NCBI GenBank assembly: GCA_963727535.1
Contig: CAVSGR010000003.1
Location: 21,214-85,213 of the forward strand
DNA from: RBG-16-34-14 sp963727535
Lineage (GTDB): Bacteria; Bacteroidota; Ignavibacteria; Ignavibacteriales; Ignavibacteriaceae
Length of the DNA stretch: 64,000 nucleotides
Direction: 5' to 3'
In this document: positions 36,493-44,475 of the stretch, one piece after another
Numbering within the stretch: position 1 is the first letter of the stretch
Layout: every line of letters begins with the position of its first letter
The notes under the pieces: generated by a model
The model's database searches: none
What the model saw: only the letters and a program-made list of their open reading frames with translations
Told to the model about the DNA's origin: nothing
Program-made: the position numbers and the translations under genes

Positions 36493-37275
36493 ATGAAGAT
36501 TACACTTTTCTTAAACGAATTAAAAAAGAGAAATAAGCTACTATATTATTTTGGGTGGTTTAACATTGTACTGCTTATTTTTGCTTTTATTATGTCTTTT
36601 GCTGATAATACAACTATTATGGGGATAAATGCCTGGATTAAACCTATGAAGTTTGCAATTTCTATTACTCTTTATGTCTGGACATTTGGCTGGATAATGT
36701 GTTTTCTTCCGAAGGAGAAAAAAATTAAAACCATAAGCTGGCTTATAGTTGTTTGTATGTTAGTAGAAAATTTACTGATATTTATGCAGGCTTATAGAGG
36801 TGTTACATCACATTTCAATATAACAACTCCATTCAATGCTATGGTGTTTAGAGTTATGGGGATTTTCATTCTCCTTAACTCAATTATTATACTTTATATT
36901 TTAATTATTTTTTTTATTAAACCACTTAATTTATCAGGATACCAAAGGCGGGCATGGCAAACAGGGCTATTGCTGTTTTTTCTTGGTGGTATTTCCGGGG
37001 GTATCATGATAGCAAAGTTTTCTCACACAATTGGTTATGTTGATGGAGGGCCTGGATTATCTTTTGTAAATTGGAGCACAGTTGCTGGCGATTTGCGTTT
37101 AGCACATTTTATAACAATGCATGGGCTGCAGGCAATTCCCCTTTTTGGTTGGCTTGTTTCCAATAAATTAAAATCACCTGAAAAAGCAGTAGAATTGTTT
37201 TTCATTTTTTACCTATTCGTCTGTATAGTGCTTCATTTTTTAGCACTAAGGGGTATTTCAATATTCAATCTATAA
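36493..37275 (+). CDS. polytopic membrane protein of unknown function
   Basis: A 260-residue protein with about seven predicted helices, starting with a Lys-rich cytoplasmic N-terminus (NELKKRNKLLYYFGWFNIVL). The loops carry conserved-looking segments (NAWIKPMKFAISITLY, DLRLAHFITMHGLQAIPLFG), where the His residues on predicted helices could bind haem or metal, though that is a guess. Bacteroidota relatives have uncharacterised homologues. It stands between a hypothetical gene and a dead SRPBCC gene. Confidence 0.7.
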   Translation: MKITLFLNELKKRNKLLYYFGWFNIVLLIFAFIMSFADNTTIMGINAWIKPMKFAISITLYVWTFGWIMCFLPKEKKIKTISWLIVVCMLVENLLIFMQAYRGVTSHFNITTPFNAMVFRVMGIFILLNSIIILYILIIFFIKPLNLSGYQRRAWQTGLLLFFLGGISGGIMIAKFSHTIGYVDGGPGLSFVNWSTVAGDLRLAHFITMHGLQAIPLFGWLVSNKLKSPEKAVELFFIFYLFVCIVLHFLALRGISIFNL

Positions 37276-37355
37276 ATTTTGGAAATATTCTGACAAAGTA
37301 ATTAAATGAAATTCTTAAAAGAATAGTATTATCAATTAAAAAAGTAGAGTAAACT

Positions 37356-37657
37356 TTGCAAAATAATAATTACACAACCACCATTTTGTTAAAACAAACA
37401 CCAGGCGAAGTTTTTGGGGCAATCAATAATGTGCGTGGATGGTGTGCTCTACATTAATTGAAGGTGACGCTGAAAAGCATGAATCAGTGCTCTTTCTTAA
37501 ATACAAAGATATACATCGTGCTACATTCAAGATACCCAAATTTGTACCCGGAAAGAAAGTAGTCTGGCATGTTCTTCAAAATTATTTCAGTACTGTTAAA
37601 GACACAACAAAGCGGACAGGAACTGACATCGTTTTTGGGATTACAAAGAAAGATTGA
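37356..37657 (+). pseudogene. broken and truncated AHSA1/SRPBCC gene
   Basis: One frame from a TTG at 37356 reads QNNNYTTTILLKQTPGEVFG and INNVRGW; the next frame, from about 37439, reads STLIEGDAEKHESV through WHVLQNYFSTVKDTTKRTG to a TGA at 37655-37657. Together they match the first two thirds of an SRPBCC protein. The C-terminal helix expected after FGITKKD is absent, so besides the frameshift near 37437 the gene is truncated and is probably genuinely dead. Confidence 0.7.
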
Positions 37658-37713
37658 TGCCAATGTATATATTTCAAAAGTACTAAATGAATGGCAAAAT
37701 GAAATTACAAAAA

Positions 37714-37870
37714 ACATTACCCAACAAATGGTATAGTACTTGCGGGTTTAGTTTATTCGGAATTTTTGGGACTGTAAACAAAAGTCGATGTAAACTAAGA
37801 AAAAGTCGCTTCGTAATGCCGAACGACACCATAATATAAACTGTTAACGGATATTGTGAAAAACATACTG
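37714..37870. repeat. cassette-spacer-like intergenic element 2
   Basis: Non-coding block starting CCAACAAATGGTATAG, continuing to CTTGCGGGTTT, and ending near AAACTGTTAACGG. The opening agrees with element 1 at 19 of 29 positions. A short palindrome, CCGGA...TCCGG (about 37913-37931), lies between it and the start of the next gene. Confidence 0.35.
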
Positions 37871-37949
37871 CAAAAATGAAACGAATAAATATTATTATAT
37901 AATTATTAATAGCCGGACAAATAGTTTCCGGATAAAAATAAAGGGTGGT

Positions 37950-38747
37950 ATGCAAAAAATAGATAGATATGAAAACGGTTGGAAAAAGCTCAAAGAAATT
38001 GACGGAGAAGCGGGTGAAAAAGTAATTAACAGCCTGAAAGATATTTCACCTGATTTGGGGAAATTCATCATTGAATATGCTTTCGGAGACATTTACACAA
38101 AAGATGGGCTTGACTTGAAATCCAAAGAGATTGCCGTTGTTGCAGCATTGACAGCAATGGGAACAGCTCAGCCACAATTGAAAGTACATATAAATGGAGC
38201 ATTGAACACGGGAAGTAGTATTAATGAAATAAAAGAAGTTATTTTGCAGATGTCTGTGTATTCAGGTTTTCCCAGTTGTATAAACGGTATGAATTCTCTT
38301 AAAGATGTATTAAAAGAACGACAAGAAAATGGAATCACAGACAATAATGGCAATTCTGCGACAAATACAGGAGAAACTGACCGGTTAAAAGTTGGCGAAG
38401 AGGAATTGTCAAAACTGGACAGTTTACAAGTTGAGAGACTCAAAAACATTTATGACGATTTTTCTCCGGAACTGGTAAGATTTACTCTTGAATACGGTTA
38501 CGGAGATATTTTTTCGAGAGACAATTTAAGCAAAAAACATAGACAAATTGCAACAATTGCAGCATTGACAGCATTAGGAAATGCCCAACCGCAATTAAAG
38601 TTCCATATAAATTCAGGAATAAATATAGGGCTGACAAAAGAAAATGTTGAAGATATAATGTTATTAATGAGTGTGTACTCAGGATTTCCTTCTGCAATAA
38701 ACGGAATGAATATGCTTAAAGATGTAATAAATGAAAGAGCAGAATAA
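37950..38747 (+). CDS. tandem carboxymuconolactone decarboxylase-family protein
   Basis: A 265-residue protein with two AhpD/CMD-like domains. Each repeat has the core KEIAVVAALTAMGTAQPQLK or RQIATIAALTALGNAQPQLK, then VHINGALNTGSS or FHINSGINIGLT, and ends YSGFPSxINGMNxLKDV. The CxxC of AhpD-type peroxidases is absent, so it belongs with the gamma-CMD side. CMD-family genes are the classic partners of ECF41 sigma factors, and one such sigma gene lies 1.1 kb downstream on the same strand. Confidence 0.88.
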   Translation: MQKIDRYENGWKKLKEIDGEAGEKVINSLKDISPDLGKFIIEYAFGDIYTKDGLDLKSKEIAVVAALTAMGTAQPQLKVHINGALNTGSSINEIKEVILQMSVYSGFPSCINGMNSLKDVLKERQENGITDNNGNSATNTGETDRLKVGEEELSKLDSLQVERLKNIYDDFSPELVRFTLEYGYGDIFSRDNLSKKHRQIATIAALTALGNAQPQLKFHINSGINIGLTKENVEDIMLLMSVYSGFPSAINGMNMLKDVINERAE

Positions 38748-38757
38748 GAAACAACAA

Positions 38758-38785
38758 ACCGCTAACACAGTTTGGCGGTTATTTT
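38758..38785 (+). terminator. hairpin with T-run after the CMD gene
   Basis: ACCGC pairs with GCGGT around TAACACAGTTTG, followed by TATTTTTTG, starting about 12 bases after the stop. The short 5-bp stem and T-rich tail fit a weak rho-independent terminator. The same CCGCTAACA motif recurs at 39318-39326 after the NUDIX gene without a T-run. Confidence 0.5.
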
Positions 38786-38835
38786 TTGAAGCCAGTTGCA
38801 AGCACCTATAAATTCACCAAATCAAGATTGTAGAT

Positions 38836-39294
38836 ATGAAAAAAGATGATGCTCAAATTGAAAAATTTACTGTAAGAGTTTACGGCATTTGGATCAGCGA
38901 TCATAAAATTTTGTTGTCCAAAGAGAGAATCAATGATTTTTCTTTTACACAATTTCCGGGTGGTGGCGTTGAACCGGGCGAAGGAATATTAGATGCGCTT
39001 AAGAGAGAATTGATTGAAGAAACAGGAGTTGAAATCGAGACTTGCCAACATTTTTACACAACAGATTTCTTACAAAGGAACGCCTTTGATCCCACCGAAC
39101 AACTTATTAGTGTTTATTACAAGGTGAACTGCCTAAACAATCCGCTGTTTTATGAAAAGGACGAAAGTACTTCTGAACAGACAAAAACATTAGAGTTGAT
39201 TTGGCATCCGCTTTCAACCCTGAATCCAAACCTGCTAACTTTTGAAGATGATAAAAAGGTGTGCAATATCCTTTTAGACAACATCCAGTCGTAA
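38836..39294 (+). CDS. NUDIX hydrolase
   Basis: A 152-residue NUDIX protein. The NUDIX box is GGGVEPGEGILDALKRELIE followed by ETGVEIE, with the metal-binding RExxEE core intact. Such enzymes hydrolyse nucleoside diphosphates linked to another group; the substrate class cannot be told from the box alone. It is surrounded by spacer-like sequences on both sides, consistent with insertion as a single-gene cassette. Confidence 0.9.
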   Translation: MKKDDAQIEKFTVRVYGIWISDHKILLSKERINDFSFTQFPGGGVEPGEGILDALKRELIEETGVEIETCQHFYTTDFLQRNAFDPTEQLISVYYKVNCLNNPLFYEKDESTSEQTKTLELIWHPLSTLNPNLLTFEDDKKVCNILLDNIQS

Positions 39295-39400
39295 AATGCG
39301 ATTGAGAATTACTAACGAACCGCTAACAATGGCTTGACGACAAAATCATAGCTGAACGACTGGTCTAAATGTAAGAGCATTTTATAATAATACATAAAAT

Positions 39401-39778
39401 ATGAAGAAAGAATTCAATTACAACCAAAGAATGGACATAAAGTATGACCACCAATCATTAATTGACGTTAATGAAATAGTAAAAGAATGTACCGGCAAGT
39501 GGTTTAACCAGACACTGACGAAGGTTAATGGAAGTGTGGTTAGAATTGGAATTGTCGAGGGTGAGTACCATTGGCACAAACATGATGATGACGATGAATT
39601 TTTCTTTGTGCTAAGTGGACAACTCTTCATTGATTTGGAAGACAAAACAATTGTGTTAAACCCCAATGAAGGAGCAACAATTTCAAAAGGTGTTATGCAT
39701 AAGACAAGAGCACTTCAAAAGACAGTCATGCTTATGGTGGAAACCGACACCATAGACCCAATTGGCAAATTGAAATAA
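39401..39778 (+). CDS. cupin-domain protein (paralogue 2)
   Basis: A 125-residue cupin with HWHKHDDDDEFFFVLSGQL and ISKGVMHKTRA as metal motifs, similar to the cupin at 35046-35369 across the whole domain. The N-terminal extension (KKEFNYNQRMDIKYDHQ) could be shorter if translation starts at the internal ATG at 39431. It lies 70 bases upstream of the ECF41-type sigma gene. Confidence 0.8.
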   Translation: MKKEFNYNQRMDIKYDHQSLIDVNEIVKECTGKWFNQTLTKVNGSVVRIGIVEGEYHWHKHDDDDEFFFVLSGQLFIDLEDKTIVLNPNEGATISKGVMHKTRALQKTVMLMVETDTIDPIGKLK

Positions 39779-39847
39779 AGTAGGACAACTAGGAAAAACC
39801 TCTCGTCCTAAAATATATTGACCAATAAAACATCACTAAAATAATAA

Positions 39848-40681
39848 ATGGATATATTAAATAATTATCAAAGAATATTATTCCCATACGCTTACAACAT
39901 TTTAGGCTCTACTGAAGATGCCCTAGATGCCATTCAAGACGTCGTTTCTAAATATATTTCGACCTCAAAACAAGGCATTGATAATGAAAAAGGCTACCTT
40001 ATCAAAGGGGTAATCAATCAATCTATAAACATAAAAAAAAGAAATCAAAAAACAATTGATGTTAAGATGTGGCTTCCAGAACCAATTGCAATGGAAAAAG
40101 CAGATACAAACATAAACCGCGAGGAAATTTTATCCTATTCAATGTTGGTGCTTTTGGAGAAACTCAATTCAAAAGAAAGGGCTGTCTTTATATTAAAAGA
40201 AGCCTTCGATTATTCCCATACAGAAATTGCGGATGCACTTTCTTTTTCAGTTGAAAATTCAAGAAAATTATTGAGTCGAGCAAAAAAAACGCTGGAAGAA
40301 ATGGATATGAATTTCATGCCATCACCAATGGTTTCTCCAACTTTTTTGCAAAAATACATTACAAGTATCAAGGATGGGAATGTAAGTGCATTGGAAAAAA
40401 TATTATCGGATGATATTATGGTTAAAACAGATGGTGGCAAAGTTTCTATCGTAAGTGAGCTTATCGTGGGAATCAAAGAAACTATTAATCTTATGGTGTA
40501 CGTCTATAATACTTACCAAAAATCTTTTTCCATTGTAGAAGGCATGGTAAACCATCAACCTGCATTGCTGTTTTATAATGATGGCAAACTCGTTAACTGT
40601 CAAATTTTTGAATTGGAAAAAAATAGTTCAAAAATCAGGACAATTTATTCGATCGTTGACCCTAAAAAACTAAAAAATTAG
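39848..40681 (+). CDS. ECF41-type (SigJ-like) RNA polymerase sigma factor
   Basis: A 277-residue sigma factor. Region 2 spans about 5-70, region 4 about 97-150 (LNSKERAVFILKEAFDYSHT...ENSRKLLSRAKKTL), and a SnoaL-like C-terminal domain about 165-277. The linker has WLPEP (75-79), and the C-terminal domain has DGGK (195-198), both signatures of group ECF41, whose C-terminal extension controls activity in place of an anti-sigma factor. No anti-sigma gene is adjacent, as expected. Nearby CMD, FMN-reductase and monooxygenase genes are typical ECF41 neighbours. Confidence 0.9.
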   Translation: MDILNNYQRILFPYAYNILGSTEDALDAIQDVVSKYISTSKQGIDNEKGYLIKGVINQSINIKKRNQKTIDVKMWLPEPIAMEKADTNINREEILSYSMLVLLEKLNSKERAVFILKEAFDYSHTEIADALSFSVENSRKLLSRAKKTLEEMDMNFMPSPMVSPTFLQKYITSIKDGNVSALEKILSDDIMVKTDGGKVSIVSELIVGIKETINLMVYVYNTYQKSFSIVEGMVNHQPALLFYNDGKLVNCQIFELEKNSSKIRTIYSIVDPKKLKN

Positions 40682-40755
40682 TTAATTATTAGTTTTTGTC
40701 ACGTTTTACGTCCCTCGTTTGTTTTATAAGTAACAGTAATTTAAAAAGGAAACAA

Positions 40756-41079
40756 ATGATAACCGTAAAAGTAACTTACACCGTAAAACCTGATTTCGTT
40801 CAGAAGAACCAAGAAAACATTAATTTGTTTATGGTTGATTTTAAGAAAATGAACACCAATGAATTTCGTTATGTTTCCTATGTATGTGGAGACGGCAAAA
40901 CATTTGTTCATATCTCCCATTATCAAAATGAGGACATACAAAAAAGATTACTTCAAGTGCCTTCTTTCCTTTCTTTCCAAAAACAAAGGGATGATAGTGG
41001 TTTGGAAGGCTTACCTCAAATTGAGGTTATGTATGTTGTCGCCTCTTCACAAGATACTTTTAATGATAAAAGGATGTAA
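40756..41079 (+). CDS. ABM-like (antibiotic biosynthesis monooxygenase fold) protein
   Basis: A 107-residue protein. I place the start at 40756, after AAAAAGGAAACAA; an earlier in-frame ATG at 40696 encodes a poor N-terminus. VKVTYTVKPDFVQKNQENI and FRYVSYVCGDGKTFVHISHY fit the dimeric alpha/beta-barrel (ABM/ferredoxin-like) fold. Substrate unknown. Two bases separate it from the FMN reductase gene, so the pair is probably co-transcribed downstream of the ECF41 gene. Confidence 0.7.
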   Translation: MITVKVTYTVKPDFVQKNQENINLFMVDFKKMNTNEFRYVSYVCGDGKTFVHISHYQNEDIQKRLLQVPSFLSFQKQRDDSGLEGLPQIEVMYVVASSQDTFNDKRM

Positions 41080-41081
41080 GT

Positions 41082-41630
41082 ATGAAAATCTTAGCATTTT
41101 CCGGAAGCAATAGCACATCTTCCATTAACCAGGAACTGATTAAATATAGTGCGCAATTTTTTAGCCTACCTGTTGTTATTATTGATTTACGCGACTATGA
41201 TATCCCAATGTTCAGCACTGATGAAGAAACACTAAACGGACATGCAAACGATTTAATGTTACTTTATAATAACATTATTAGTTATGATGCATATATGATT
41301 GCCATACCAGAGCACAATGGGAATTATCCAGCATTTTTTAAGAATATTCTGGATTGGATTACAAGGATAGAGCAAGGCTTCTTTAAGGACAAACTGATAT
41401 TGTTGCTCAATGCTTCTCCGGGTACAAATGGTGGAAAGTCAGTGCTGAATATTGCGGAAAATTCCTTTCCATTCTTTAAAGGAAATGTGATTGGAACATT
41501 CAGATTACCACAGTTTGCTACTTTTCTTGTCAATAAAGAAATCTTGATTGAGCATAAGACAATAATTTCAGAACTGAAGGACGTAATTGAAAAATTCGAA
41601 AAATCCTTAATGCTTGAATACACAACATGA
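41082..41630 (+). CDS. NADPH-dependent FMN reductase
   Basis: A 182-residue flavodoxin-like reductase. The phosphate loop is SGSNSTSSIN (8-17), and PEHNGNYPAFFKNILDW is the family's isoalloxazine-contact and dimer segment (normally PEYNGSxPGxLKNxxDW). SPGTNGGK is the third FMN loop. It transfers electrons from NADPH to FMN, quinones or azo compounds. It lies between two ABM-fold genes, which suggests a flavin-fed oxygenase pathway. Confidence 0.9.
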   Translation: MKILAFSGSNSTSSINQELIKYSAQFFSLPVVIIDLRDYDIPMFSTDEETLNGHANDLMLLYNNIISYDAYMIAIPEHNGNYPAFFKNILDWITRIEQGFFKDKLILLLNASPGTNGGKSVLNIAENSFPFFKGNVIGTFRLPQFATFLVNKEILIEHKTIISELKDVIEKFEKSLMLEYTT

Positions 41631-41639
41631 TGATATATA

Positions 41640-42134
41640 ATGAATACTGTAACAATAATTATTAGGAGTCTTGTCCATAAAACTCATATAATCAATTATG
41701 GGGAATATCAAAGGTCATTTCAAAAAGAGTTGAATTTATTCAATGGTTTTATAGAGCTAAAATCAGACCATCATAAATTGAAGTCAAGTTATGATATTTT
41801 TGAGTATAACTTGACAATTAGTTTTGATTGTTATTCCAATTTAAAGAAGTGGGAAAATAATAATTATCGGGTGATCAATGTTTTAAAAACCAAAAAATTT
41901 GTAGAGCCAAAAAAAAACCAATTATATTGGAAAGAAGCATTACTGATAATCCTAACTGTATATCCCTTGATTATTGGAACAGATTTTCTTTTGCAGTTTT
42001 TCTTGCCAATGAAAACTTTGGAACCGAAAATAACCCTTTTTTTAAATTTGACCATTGTAGTGTTTTTGATGCAATATGGTTTAATGCCATTGGTAAAAAC
42101 TTATTTTTCCTTTTGGTTGGATAAAAATAGTTAA
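41640..42134 (+). CDS. membrane-anchored ABM-fold protein
   Basis: A 164-residue protein: an N-terminal ABM-like domain (IIIRSLVHKTHIINYGEYQ, FEYNLTISFDCYSNLKKWEN) and two C-terminal membrane helices (about 101-121 and 131-155). This matches the family annotated as membrane ABM-superfamily enzymes. It begins 9 bases after the FMN reductase gene and probably completes that operon. Confidence 0.75.
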   Translation: MNTVTIIIRSLVHKTHIINYGEYQRSFQKELNLFNGFIELKSDHHKLKSSYDIFEYNLTISFDCYSNLKKWENNNYRVINVLKTKKFVEPKKNQLYWKEALLIILTVYPLIIGTDFLLQFFLPMKTLEPKITLFLNLTIVVFLMQYGLMPLVKTYFSFWLDKNS

Positions 42135-42196
42135 AACTTTATTTGAAATGATTAACTTATAGCCCTAATAAATCCAAATTTAAATCAACATGGCCT

Positions 42197-43240
42197 ATGT
42201 CTCCACTTTCTAATCCTAATCCAACTTACTGGGCAAGCATGTCCGTGATTAGAAACCTAATCTTATTGGGTTCTAAAAACGATGATGAAGTCGCAGAGGT
42301 CTGCGAAGCAGCAGGAATAGATCCAGATTACTTGAATAATCTTGAAATTAAGGTTCCATTACAAGCAAAAATTCTTGTAATCAAAAAGTTACTTAGTCTG
42401 TCCCGTGACAAAGATTTGGGTTTGCATATTGGCGAAAAAGCATCTCCACCTATGCTTGGGCTGGTGGGCCATCTCCAAGAAAGCAGTATGGACGTGCTCT
42501 CTGCATTTAAAAAAACATTTCCTTTTAGTAAGACATTTACAACTGTATATGATCGACGAATTGAGGAAGGAAATGGTACTGCTTGGTTGTATTACGAGCC
42601 TGTAAAGGCATGGGCTGATGCCTCCCCGGAGACCGCTGTTCACGGAGTAAATATTCCCTTTGCGGCCACTATGAACTTTATACGACTCCTTTCTGGGCGA
42701 AGTGTATTCCCAGTTCGAGTGTTGTACCGTTGTGAACGTATACTCGATATTTCCGAACACCTGAGGATTTTTGGATGTATCCCCTCATTTAATCAAAATG
42801 CAAATGCAATGGTGTTCAACACGGCCGACTTGGAGATTCCAATTTTTGGGTATAACCCAAAACTTAATGTGATGCTTGAAAAGCTACTTCGGGATCGCTC
42901 GAAAGAATTGGAAGAGGGTGTTCGTTTCACAACCAAAGTTCGGGAGGCGATTTCCCTTAACTATAAATTTGATTTCCCACATCTAGAAAACATCGCCCTG
43001 GCTTTAAATATCACTCCTAGAACACTGCAACGAAAACTCCAGGATGAAAACACAACCTATCGGGAATTGAGTGACACAATCCGATATGAATTGGCTTCCA
43101 CACTCCTGAGATATAGAGAGCTAACTATTTCGGAGATTGCATATAAGCTAGGATACTCGGAGTTAAGAAGTTTTCGAAAGGCATTCAAACAGTGGTCTGG
43201 CGTTACTCCAGCAAATTATCGTTCATCAGCAAATTCTTAA
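42197..43240 (+). CDS. AraC-family regulator with arabinose-binding-like N-domain
   Basis: A 347-residue regulator. The N-terminal part (about 20-210) has the PF12625-type layout of OruR/VirF-like AraC proteins (GEKASPPMLGLVGHLQESS). The C-terminal double HTH is NIALALNITPRTLQRKLQDE and ISEIAYKLGYSELRSFRKAF. It follows the FMN reductase/ABM operon by 62 bases and may regulate it, but the signal is unknown. Codon use looks less AT-rich than in the preceding genes. Confidence 0.9.
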   Translation: MSPLSNPNPTYWASMSVIRNLILLGSKNDDEVAEVCEAAGIDPDYLNNLEIKVPLQAKILVIKKLLSLSRDKDLGLHIGEKASPPMLGLVGHLQESSMDVLSAFKKTFPFSKTFTTVYDRRIEEGNGTAWLYYEPVKAWADASPETAVHGVNIPFAATMNFIRLLSGRSVFPVRVLYRCERILDISEHLRIFGCIPSFNQNANAMVFNTADLEIPIFGYNPKLNVMLEKLLRDRSKELEEGVRFTTKVREAISLNYKFDFPHLENIALALNITPRTLQRKLQDENTTYRELSDTIRYELASTLLRYRELTISEIAYKLGYSELRSFRKAFKQWSGVTPANYRSSANS

Positions 43241-43445
43241 CCATACGGTGGCGTCTGAAAGGAAGCTGATAATTACAAATACCAAAGTCTGTTTCGAAGC
43301 CACTATTCAATGAGGGGTACTTCACTTTTACCAATGAGGGATTTATTAATGCTCTTGCTGAAGAGGAATAATTAAGTTTGTTTGCTCCGTATAAATGCGG
43401 TGATATTAAATCAAAAAGCAGCTAGCCAACCAGGTGAATATGTTA

Positions 43446-43486
43446 TCTGTCGTATTCTACCCCTTAGAATGTCACATTTCGACACC
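43446..43486 (+). promoter_or_regulatory. recurrent 41-base bipartite element, copy D
   Basis: TCTGTCGTATTC from 43446, CCCCTTAGAAT from 43460, then GTCACATTT. About 27 of 41 bases match copy C, but the CGTA block is changed to TCACA. It lies 115 bases upstream of a RibD_C gene, the right direction for a promoter. The surrounding 360-base gap after the AraC gene otherwise holds only the duplicated fragment at 43527-43630. Confidence 0.3.
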
Positions 43487-43526
43487 ATTTTCTTAAATCG
43501 AATAATGTATCTTTTTAATAATCAAA

Positions 43527-43630
43527 CGGAGTAATTATGGTTAATTACAAGCAAGCCGGGAAAGTCAAGACAGGTAATGAAAAACTTAAGGAAAAATAAA
43601 ATGAAAAAATTAAACCAAATCACAGCGACT
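43527..43630 (+). repeat. duplicated junction fragment related to 51236-51340
   Basis: CGGAGTAATTATGGTTAATT at 43527 and the following 85 bases align with 51236-51340, which span the 3' end of one RibD_C gene (VNYKRAGKVKTG) and the 5' end of a PhnB-like gene (MKKINQIA). At 43.5 kb only this junction is kept, so the RibD_C gene here starts with a PhnB-derived leader (MKKLNQIT). It is a footprint of duplication plus deletion. Confidence 0.75.
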
Positions 43631-44242
43631 GCGCACAAAATAAAAGTTACTTCTGGAATGACGATGTCCCTCGACGGGTTTACTGCTGGATTGAATCAAA
43701 GTTTTGAAAAACCATTTGGAGACAATTTCGATTCAGATTTACTGGATTGCTGGATGTTTGCTGTGCCTGAGAAACATAACCACAAAAAAGAAATAGACGG
43801 TATTCTTGATGCAGGCGCGTTTATTATGGGTAGCAATATGTTTGGGCCTAAAGACAGGAGAGATAATCCTGAATGGAAAGGTTGGTGGGGTGATAATCCT
43901 CCGTATCACGCTCCGGTTTTTGTTCTTTCCCACATAGAGCGAGAACCAATAGAAATGGAGGGTGGAACGGCATTTATCTTTGTGACTGACGGGATCGCAT
44001 CGGCGCTTTCAAAAGCGAAAGAAGCGGCAGGAAATAGAAATGTAAAGATTATGGGTGGCGCGAATATCGTCAATCAATATCTGGCGATGGGGCTTATTGA
44101 TGAACTTTGGCTTCATATAGCTCCCGTGACTATAGGAGCAGGAACTCGACTTTTTGATGGAGTGCCTAATCTCAAACTTGAGCCAATCGAAGTGAGCGGA
44201 ACTAGCGCGGTAACACATATTAGGTACAACGTTTTTAGCTAA
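43601..44242 (+). CDS. RibD C-terminal / DHFR-like reductase (paralogue 3)
   Basis: A 213-residue member of the longer subtype: SGMTMSLDGFTAGLNQS, AGAFIMGSNMFGP, YHAPVFVLSHIERE, VKIMGGANIVNQYLAMGLID and LHIAPVTIGAG. The closest relative in the window is paralogue 8 at 56983 (same length class and motifs). The start at 43601 is chosen because AAGGAAAAATAAA precedes it and the same leader starts the gene at 51312; the first eight or so codons come from that duplicated fragment, so the native start was replaced. Confidence 0.87.
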   Translation: MKKLNQITATAHKIKVTSGMTMSLDGFTAGLNQSFEKPFGDNFDSDLLDCWMFAVPEKHNHKKEIDGILDAGAFIMGSNMFGPKDRRDNPEWKGWWGDNPPYHAPVFVLSHIEREPIEMEGGTAFIFVTDGIASALSKAKEAAGNRNVKIMGGANIVNQYLAMGLIDELWLHIAPVTIGAGTRLFDGVPNLKLEPIEVSGTSAVTHIRYNVFS

Positions 44243-44312
44243 AATTTGCCACTAAAGGAAACTGGAAGTTTGAAATAAATTTTTAATAATAAATCTGAGT
44301 CAGTACAAAATT

Positions 44313-44380
44313 ATGAGAAAACTAAAAGTACAAATGAATTTTGAGGGAATAAATTGGGATGTTGAAACAACTCGGGAATA
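44313..44380 (+). pseudogene. 5' fragment of a RibD_C-type gene
   Basis: ATG at 44313 opens MRKLKVQMNFEGINWDVETT, matching the first dozen residues of RibD_C paralogues 1 and 5 (MRKLKLQVQ, MRKIKLQMQ) before the frame closes at a TAA around 44378. Only the N-terminus remains. Confidence 0.5.
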
Positions 44381-44475
44381 AATGAGCATTGGATTTTTAA
44401 TAAGTCTTTGACGGTGCAATTTGACGTTAAAAAAAATAAATCAATAAAATGTATTTACATTTTGGAGTAAACATA

